Below, piece after piece: positions 58,428 through 64,000 of a stretch of DNA of 64,000 nucleotides (its first letter is position 1; each line of letters starts with the position of its first letter). The notes beneath the pieces are model-generated. The model saw only the letters and a program-made list of their open reading frames with translations, did no database searches and was not told the DNA's origin. The translations under genes and the position numbers were made by a program. Location of the stretch: assembly GCF_004362215.1 (NCBI RefSeq), contig NZ_SNWR01000001.1, positions 6,988,001 through 7,052,000 on the forward strand, read 5' to 3'. The stretch is from Paractinoplanes brasiliensis (GTDB taxonomy: Bacteria > Actinomycetota > Actinomycetes > Mycobacteriales > Micromonosporaceae).

Positions 58428-61280
58428 GTGCAGTCCGACGTGAGTGCCCTGCGTGGCCGAGGCGAGCTCCTCGCGACGATCGAGGGCCGCCTCGGTGTGG
58501 GCGGCGGGGTCGCCGTTCACGGCCCGGCCGGCATCGGCAAGACGGCGCTGCTCGACGCTGCCACCTCGGCCGCGCGCGCCCGGGGTGAGCTGGTGGTCGG
58601 CTTGCGGCCCGTGCGTTCCGAGCGCCTGATCCCGTACGCGGGCATCGCCGACCTGATCCCGCAGCTGCCGCGACCGGCCCACGAGGCCCTGCCACCGGCC
58701 CAGCGTCGTGTCCTGGCCGCTCTGCGGCAGGGGGTCACCCCGCGCGCCGGCGCACCCGCCCTGGCCCTGCGTCTCGTGCTGCCGCTGCTGCTGGTCCACA
58801 GTGCCCGCGAGCGCCCGGTCCTGCTGGTGCTGGACGACTGCCAGTGGCTCGACGCCGCGTCGGCCGAGCTGATCGCGTTCGCCGTGCGCCGCCGGCCCGG
58901 TCCGCGGGTGCGGGTGATAGCCGCCGAGCGCCGGCCCTACGCGGGTTCCGCGTCACCGATTCTTCCCCGCGCCGCCGGCGTGTCCACCGGCCGCCGGGTC
59001 TACGCGGACGGCCGATCGCCGAGCCGTCCGCTCGCCGCCGGCGCGTCCGCAGGCCGCCGGGCTGTGCGGCTCTGCCCGGCGCCCGCGCTCGAGCTGGCCG
59101 TCCCGCCGCTGCGGGCCGACGACCTGACCGAGTTGCTGGAGGCGCGCGGCCTGCCCTGCCGCACGGCCAGCCGGCTGCACGAGACCAGCGGCGGCAACCC
59201 GTTCCTGGCCCTCACGCTCGGCGCCGCCCAGCCGCCGGGCGAGGCTTGGCGACCTGCGCCGCTGCCCGAGGCCGCCCGGGAACTGTTGCGTGACCAGCTG
59301 GCCGCCCTGCCCGCCGACGTCGCGCACACCCTGCTGGTGGCCGCGCTGGCCACCGACCCCACGGTCACGCTGCTGCGCCGCGCGGGCCGCGAGGACGCCG
59401 TACGGGATCTGCGGGTCGCCGCCGCGGCCGGTGTCGTCGCGGTCGCGGGCGACCAGGTCCGGTTCACGCCGCCCCTGCTCGCCACCGTTGTCGCCGAGGA
59501 CGCGCCGGCCGGGGACCGCACCGAGGCCCACACCGCGCTCGCCGCCGGGGCCGCCGACCCCGTGCAGTCCCTGCGCCACCGGGCCCTGCGCAGCTCGGTG
59601 CCCGACGCCGCGGTCGCCCGTTCGCTGGCCGCCGCGGCCGGGCGTGCTTCCGGGCGTCTGGCCGCCGAGCTCTATCTGCTGGCCGCCGACCGCTGTCCCC
59701 ACACGCACGCCGACCGGCGGCTGGACTGGCTGGTCGCCGCGGCCCGCGACGGGCTCGCCGGAGGAGCCGCCGCCCTGGCCGGACGGGCCGCCGAGGCCGT
59801 GCTGGCCGTGACCGACGCGCCCGCCGCTCATCGGGTCCAGGCCCGCCTGGTGCTGATCGACCTCGCCGGGCAGGGTCTGGCGGGCATGGGGGAAATGTTC
59901 GCCGCCGCCCTGGCCGAGGCGGGCGACGACCCGGCCCTGATCGCGCCGGTGCGGTTGCGCCGCACCTGGGCCGCCCTGCTGACCGGCGACCCCGACCGCG
60001 CGGCCGACGAGGCGGCCCGCACGGCCCTGGCCGCCCGCGGGGCCGGGGACCCGACCACCGAGGCGATGGCGCTCAGCGTGCTGGCCCAGATCGAGCGGCT
60101 GCGCGGCGAGCCCGGCTGGGCCGACACCCTGACCCAGGCGCTGGTCCTGCCGGCCACCCCGGCCCCGGACTGGCTGCACTACGGCCCGCGGTACGTGGCG
60201 GCCCGGTTCGCCCTGATGGACGACCGGCTGGAGGAGGCCCGCGCCGCGCTGCTCGGCCTGCTGGCCGTGGCCGAGCAGGACCGTATCGGCGAGGCGCGGG
60301 TCGAGGTCTTGCGCAGCCTGTCCGAGGTGGCCACCCGGGCCGGGCGCTGCCGCGAGGCGCTCAGCTATGCGCACCGGGCTGTCCGCGCCGCTCAGCGGGC
60401 CGGCCTGAGCCCCGGCCCGACCTGGTACACGGCGGCGATCGCCGAGCTGGCCGGGGGCAGCCTGGCCGCGGCGGCCGGGTTCGCACGCCGCGGGGTGCGC
60501 GCCTCCGAACAGGAGGGTGACACCCTCTATCTGCGCCGCAACCTGCACGCGCTGGGCCAGGCCGAGCTGCGGGCGGGGGAGACCCGGGCCGGGGTCGCGG
60601 CGCTGCGGCGGCTGCGCGATCTGGAGGCCGGTTTCGCCGGGGCCGACCCGATGATCGCGCGGTGGCACGGCGACCTGGCCGGCGGGCTGGCCGCGCTGGG
60701 GGAGCACACCGAGGCGGTGGCCACGCTGGTCGCCGCGCGGGCCGCAGCCGAGCGCCTGGGCGAGAACCCCGGCCTGGCCGGCTGTCTGGACAGGGCGGCG
60801 GCGGTGGTGCTCTCGGAGAGTGGGCAGGCCGATTCGGCAGTGCTGCTGTCGGCCTCGGCGGCCGAGCACTTCGAGCAGTTGCAGCAGCCGATCGAGCAGG
60901 CCCACGCGCTGCTCGTGCAGGGCAGCGCCGAGCGTCGCCGCCGCCGGTACGCGGCGGCCCGGCTCGCGATCGGCGCCGCGCTGGCGATCTTTCTGGCCGC
61001 CGAGGCCAAGCCGTGGGCCGAGCAGACCGAGCGTGCGCTGGCCGGCGCCTCCGCCGCGGGCACCCCGTTCGATCTGGGGCTGACCTCGACCGAGCTGCGC
61101 ATCGCCGTGCTGGTGCGCGACGGCGCGAGCAACCGGGAGATCGCCGGGCGGCTCTATCTGAGCGTGAAGACAGTGGAGGCGACGCTGACCCGCGTCTATC
61201 GCAAGCTCGGGGTGCGGTCGCGGACGCAACTCTCGTCCCGGCTCCCCGCGGTGGTGTCCGAGGTCACCACGAGTGTCTGA
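58428..61280 (+). CDS. Large ATP-binding LuxR-family regulator (LAL type)
   Basis: A 950-residue regulator. An N-terminal AAA/STAND-type ATPase domain has Walker A in HGPAGIGKTALLDAA (about residues 34-48) and Walker B in VLLVLDDCQWLD (about 135). The middle is a long helical, TPR-like sensor region, and the C-terminus is a LuxR helix-turn-helix (LVRDGASNREIAGRLYLSV, about 895-915). LAL proteins such as MalT and many pathway regulators of actinomycetes activate transcription when a ligand and ATP are bound. Alanine and arginine content is extreme. It is preceded by its own palindrome; a target is not obvious. Confidence 0.92.
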   Translation: MQSDVSALRGRGELLATIEGRLGVGGGVAVHGPAGIGKTALLDAATSAARARGELVVGLRPVRSERLIPYAGIADLIPQLPRPAHEALPPAQRRVLAALRQGVTPRAGAPALALRLVLPLLLVHSARERPVLLVLDDCQWLDAASAELIAFAVRRRPGPRVRVIAAERRPYAGSASPILPRAAGVSTGRRVYADGRSPSRPLAAGASAGRRAVRLCPAPALELAVPPLRADDLTELLEARGLPCRTASRLHETSGGNPFLALTLGAAQPPGEAWRPAPLPEAARELLRDQLAALPADVAHTLLVAALATDPTVTLLRRAGREDAVRDLRVAAAAGVVAVAGDQVRFTPPLLATVVAEDAPAGDRTEAHTALAAGAADPVQSLRHRALRSSVPDAAVARSLAAAAGRASGRLAAELYLLAADRCPHTHADRRLDWLVAAARDGLAGGAAALAGRAAEAVLAVTDAPAAHRVQARLVLIDLAGQGLAGMGEMFAAALAEAGDDPALIAPVRLRRTWAALLTGDPDRAADEAARTALAARGAGDPTTEAMALSVLAQIERLRGEPGWADTLTQALVLPATPAPDWLHYGPRYVAARFALMDDRLEEARAALLGLLAVAEQDRIGEARVEVLRSLSEVATRAGRCREALSYAHRAVRAAQRAGLSPGPTWYTAAIAELAGGSLAAAAGFARRGVRASEQEGDTLYLRRNLHALGQAELRAGETRAGVAALRRLRDLEAGFAGADPMIARWHGDLAGGLAALGEHTEAVATLVAARAAAERLGENPGLAGCLDRAAAVVLSESGQADSAVLLSASAAEHFEQLQQPIEQAHALLVQGSAERRRRRYAAARLAIGAALAIFLAAEAKPWAEQTERALAGASAAGTPFDLGLTSTELRIAVLVRDGASNREIAGRLYLSVKTVEATLTRVYRKLGVRSRTQLSSRLPAVVSEVTTSV

Positions 61281-61422
61281 CCTGCGGCCTCCGACCGTGG
61301 CCGCGGTCACTTCCGTCGCGAAGGTTTTACCTGCGTGATCCGGGTATGAAAGGCCGTTCGCGGATCGTTGTAAAAGAAGGCGACGAGGCCTTTCGCCATC
61401 ACTATCCGTTAAGGAGACGGCC

Positions 61423-61680
61423 ATGCAGTTCACGACCACGCTTCGCGACGCGCGCACGGCGCTGGCGAACCGCCGCACCATGCGTGTCGCTCACCGCCGC
61501 CTCGCCGAGGAGCTGGCGTCGTTCCGTTCCACCGCCGAGCGGGCCGAGCTCGACGAGCTCCTCAGCCGGCACAGCGCCGAGGAGACCGAGCAGATCCGCG
61601 CGATCCTCCACCGCCAGGACGTGGTGCGCCGCCAGCGCAGCGAGCGCCAGACCGCCGGCCTGGGCGGATACCTGGGCTGA
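61423..61680 (+). CDS. Small helical protein of unknown function
   Basis: An 85-residue charged protein with AAGGAG 6 bases before its ATG. It appears to be two long helices (TLRDARTALANRRTMRVAHR, then AERAELDELLSRHSAEETEQ) with a flexible GLGGYLG end. There is no membrane segment or cysteine. The strong ribosome binding site and the very good terminator that follows suggest an abundant product. I do not recognise a family. Confidence 0.8.
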   Translation: MQFTTTLRDARTALANRRTMRVAHRRLAEELASFRSTAERAELDELLSRHSAEETEQIRAILHRQDVVRRQRSERQTAGLGGYLG

Positions 61681-61699
61681 ACCTGGCCCCGACGAGCGC

Positions 61700-61736
61700 C
61701 CGGCCCCGGAGATTCTCCGGGGCCGGTTTTTTGTTT
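61700..61736 (+). terminator. Strong Rho-independent terminator
   Basis: CCGGCCCCGGAGA pairs perfectly with TCTCCGGGGCCGG (61700-61712, 61714-61726) around a single-base loop, followed by TTTTTTGTTT. It ends the small-protein transcript 19 bases after the stop and faces the TerC gene. Confidence 0.92.
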
Positions 61737-61766
61737 GCCCGCTTTTCGCTGTCAGCCTCCCGCCGG

Positions 61767-62765
61767 TCAGCGGCGGCGGTCCTTGTCGTGGGCGCGGAGG
61801 CTGCCGGCGTGGGCCTTGAGCTCCGGGTCCTTGCGCGACTTGAGCAGGCTGGCCACGGTGGTGAGCGCCAGGACCCCGACGATGACGACAAGCGAGAGCG
61901 TGGTCGGGATCTCGGGCGCCGACTTGGTGATGTCCTCGTGCAGCCAGTGCAGGATCAGCTTGACGCCGATGAAGGCCAGGATGACCGACAGGCCCGCCGA
62001 GAGGTAGACCAGGCGGTCGAGCAGACCCTTGACGAGGAAGAACAGCGCACGCAGGCCGAGCAGGGCGAACGCGTTGGCCACGAACACGATGAACGCCTCG
62101 TTGGTCACGCCGAACACCGCGGGGATCGAGTCGAGCGCGAACAGCAGGTCGGAGCTGCCGATCGCGATCAGCACGATGAACATCGGTGTGACCACCCGGC
62201 GCCCGTCCACCTTGGTGATCATCTTGCCGCCGATGTAGTCGTCGGTGACCGGCAGGAACCGCTTGCTGGCCTTGACGAGCGCGTTGTCCTCGATGTCGGG
62301 GTCCTCGTCGCGATGCCGGAACAGCTGCACCGCGGTGAAGATCAGCAACAGGCCGAACAGCAGGAACATGAAGGAGAACGCGTTCAGCAGCGTCGCGCCC
62401 AGGGCGATGAAGATGACCCGCAGGACCAGCGCGATGATGATGCCGAAGGTCAGGACCTCCTGCTGGTACTTCTCCGGCACCGCGAACGTGGTCATGATGA
62501 TCACGAAGACGAACAGGTTGTCGACCGACAGGCTCTTCTCGACGATGTAGCCCGCGAAGTACTGCGCGCCGAAGTCCCAGCCGGCCACCTGTCCGAACAC
62601 GATGCCGAACACGACGGCGACCGCGATGTAGAAGACGGACCAGGCAGCGGCCTCACGGAAACCGACAGCGTGGGGCCGGAACACACCGAGTGTCAGGTCG
62701 AGGGCGAGCAGGGCGACGATGACCCCGATGGTCAGCGTCCAGCCGAGCGCGGTGACCTCAAGCAT
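61767..62765 (-). CDS. TerC-family integral membrane protein
   Basis: A 332-residue membrane protein with about nine helices, of the TerC/Alx family associated with tellurite resistance and manganese export. Family hallmarks are EKSLSVDNLFVFVIIMTTFAVP, split here as EKSLSVDNLFVF near residue 76, and IGSSDLLFALDSIPAVFGVT near 200, each with the conserved acidic residues inside membrane helices. The C-terminus is charged. GGAGGTTCC precedes the ATG. In other bacteria such genes follow a manganese riboswitch; I cannot recognise one in the leader. No ter operon genes adjoin it. Confidence 0.94.
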   Translation of the reverse strand: MLEVTALGWTLTIGVIVALLALDLTLGVFRPHAVGFREAAAWSVFYIAVAVVFGIVFGQVAGWDFGAQYFAGYIVEKSLSVDNLFVFVIIMTTFAVPEKYQQEVLTFGIIIALVLRVIFIALGATLLNAFSFMFLLFGLLLIFTAVQLFRHRDEDPDIEDNALVKASKRFLPVTDDYIGGKMITKVDGRRVVTPMFIVLIAIGSSDLLFALDSIPAVFGVTNEAFIVFVANAFALLGLRALFFLVKGLLDRLVYLSAGLSVILAFIGVKLILHWLHEDITKSAPEIPTTLSLVVIVGVLALTTVASLLKSRKDPELKAHAGSLRAHDKDRRR

Positions 62766-63334
62766 GGTGAAGGAACCTCCGGGCGACTAGCGGGCAACCT
62801 GGTGATCGTCCTTGGCTGACCTGGGAAGTTGCTGAGCGGAGCCCTTCCTGCCTGGAGTCTAGACCGCGCGGCGGGTCATGCCGGTGACATAGCCGGTTCC
62901 GCCGGGACAGGTTCGGCCGCCGGGGCGTTCAGGCCGGCCTCGGTAACTACAGAGAGTGCTGATGCATTCTTACCAGCACTATCCGTCATGGTTACTCGGG
63001 CGGCCGCCGGCCTCGCTCCGGGGGTACGCCAAATGCATCGACAGGCGTACATCAAAAGGTTAAATCGGTATTTCCCTACAGTCGTTCGGTGCCGAAAGAT
63101 ACCTGGTCAACGTCTTGCTGCAGGATGCATTCTCGTAAAAACCACATCGGACGGAAATTAAGTCCCAAGAGGACGTTGCGCCGAGTTGACCTCGCTGGCA
63201 TGCTACGCGATGTCGTTCTGGGGGACGCACACCGTAACGTTGGCTATTAGCTGTAAGCATCACTTTCGGTAATCACGGGGCGAGGTTAGCGCGCGTCACC
63301 CCGCGTGAATACCGGAGTGGAGAGGAGAAGTGCC
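62766..63334. other. AT-richer gap of about 570 bp
   Basis: The stretch 62940-63290 is visibly less GC-rich than the rest of the window. It contains nested inverted repeats GTAAC/GTTAC (62943, 62991) and AGTGCTG/CAGCACT (62955-62961, 62974-62980), the 10-mer GATGCATTCT twice (62961-62970, 63124-63133) and a third ATGCAT at 63033. A 110-codon frame crosses it without ribosome binding site or recognisable product. It should hold the promoters of terC and of the GPP34 gene. Confidence 0.5.
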
Positions 63335-63985
63335 GTGACGGCATCGGCACAACTACCCCTCGCCGACGATCTCTTCCTCACCGCACACGACACGGTCAAG
63401 GGCAAGTGCTTGCTCTCCCCGGCGACGCTCGGCCTCGGTATGGCCGCGGCCCTCATCGGAGAGCTCGTGCTCTGGCGCCGTCTCGACGTGGTGGACGGAA
63501 AACTCCAGATCATCGACGACCGTCCCACCGGCGACCCCGCCGCGAACGCCGTTCTCGACCAGCTCCTGCGCGAGGGCCACCACCGGCTCGTCCGGGACTG
63601 GATCTCGTTCCTCGCCACCGGCGTCGCGACCGACCTGGTCGAGCGCCGCCTGGCCCGCGCCGCTCTCGTTCAGCGGCAGGAGAAGAGGGGCCTGTTCGGC
63701 AGCAAGGTGTCCTTCGTGCCCACCGACTCGATGATCGCCGGGTGGCCCGCCACCCGGATCCGCACGTTCGTCGGGCGGGGCGAGCTGCTCGACATCCCCG
63801 ACCTGGTCCTCACCGGACTGATCCTGGCCACCGGTCTCGACCAGCACGTCTTCCTCACCCTCGACACCCGCGACCGCGAGGCGTTGTTCGACCAGCTCAA
63901 GCGCCGGCTTCCCGCCATGCTGCTCGAGCTGATCGGCCAGGCCGAGGCCGCGGTGGGCGACGCCGTGATGGCCCGGCGCGCCTGA
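63335..63985 (+). CDS. GPP34 (GOLPH3/Vps74-like) family protein
   Basis: A 216-residue protein from the GTG at 63335 (AGGAG 9 bases upstream). It matches the GPP34 family: LPLADDLFLTAHDTVKG at the start, LGLGMAAALIGELVLWRR (about residues 34-51), and the closing LLELIGQAEAAV. In eukaryotes these proteins bind phosphatidylinositol 4-phosphate and retain glycosyltransferases in the Golgi; actinomycetes carry many paralogues of unknown role. The gene follows an AT-rich control region and the window ends 15 bases after it. Confidence 0.9.
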   Translation: MTASAQLPLADDLFLTAHDTVKGKCLLSPATLGLGMAAALIGELVLWRRLDVVDGKLQIIDDRPTGDPAANAVLDQLLREGHHRLVRDWISFLATGVATDLVERRLARAALVQRQEKRGLFGSKVSFVPTDSMIAGWPATRIRTFVGRGELLDIPDLVLTGLILATGLDQHVFLTLDTRDREALFDQLKRRLPAMLLELIGQAEAAVGDAVMARRA

Positions 63986-64000
63986 CTTCCCGACCCCTTC

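Noticed and set aside
58953..61481. 842-codon minus-strand frame
   Set aside because: Antisense to the LuxR-family gene, whose ATPase and helix-turn-helix motifs are clear.
62766..62880. Manganese (yybP-ykoY) riboswitch before terC
   Set aside because: The leader lacks a convincing match to the conserved core; only a weak GGAAGGG/CTTCCC pairing is seen.
62829..63161. 110-codon plus-strand frame
   Set aside because: No ribosome binding site, no recognisable product, and it crosses an AT-rich control region.

Overview
The window is very GC-rich, has long open frames, many GTG and TTG starts, weak or absent Shine-Dalgarno sequences before several genes, and 4-base ATGA/GTGA gene overlaps. Together with the gene content (five conserved genes resembling Streptomyces SCO2521-SCO2525, FhaA-type FHA protein, LAL regulator, many secreted hydrolases) this indicates a filamentous actinomycete, most likely of the Micromonosporaceae (Actinoplanes-like). 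The family assignment is an inference. I see no rRNA, tRNA, CRISPR array, insertion sequence or prophage gene; the DNA reads as chromosomal and largely accessory.

Layout. 1-4.2 kb: a molybdenum hydroxylase pair (cut by the left edge) and a membrane protein. 4.2-8.3 kb: a secreted lectin/beta-helix protein behind a 16-bp LacI-type palindrome, then an SDR and a divergent TetR regulator with three identical-type operators between them. 8.3-17.7 kb: a minisatellite-rich gap, a flavin dehydrogenase, a membrane-tethered lectin, a secreted tripeptidyl aminopeptidase with a hairpin over its ribosome binding site, a VIT/VWA protein coupled to a MerR regulator, and a cyclase-family hydrolase. 17.7-27 kb: a secreted metallopeptidase, a DrrAB-type ABC exporter divergent from a NarL-type two-component pair, a dipeptidase and a secreted GH26-like enzyme. 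27-34.8 kb: a GGDEF-EAL protein, glucose-6-phosphate isomerase, an AlkZ-like protein, a chitinase and a D-amino-acid oxidase-like protein.

34.8-41.7 kb is the most interesting block: two convergent, tightly coupled operons encoding homologues (as I recognise them) of the SCO2521, SCO2522, SCO2523 (variant P-loop), SCO2524 and SCO2525 (methyltransferase) families, plus an extra two-helix membrane protein translationally coupled to the SCO2521-like gene. The set is conserved in actinobacteria but has no known function; the architecture suggests a membrane-associated complex with a MinD-like ATPase whose Walker A lysine is replaced by arginine.

42-49.4 kb: a luciferase-like monooxygenase with its FMN reductase, a 16-unit heptanucleotide minisatellite, a histidine phosphatase, a secreted phosphoesterase/LamG protein, an FHA protein, a LacI regulator and a degenerate receiver-like protein. 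49.4-58.3 kb: a MacAB-type efflux locus with its own OmpR-type two-component system, two adaptors, a duplicated-domain lipoprotein, a Gly-rich anchored protein and a tiny Tat lipoprotein. Four of its promoters carry the same tandem CTCCNAGG half-sites spaced 11 bp, which ties them into one local regulon. 58.3-64 kb: a large LuxR-family regulator behind a 17-bp palindrome, a small protein with a strong terminator, a TerC protein, an AT-richer gap and a GPP34 protein.
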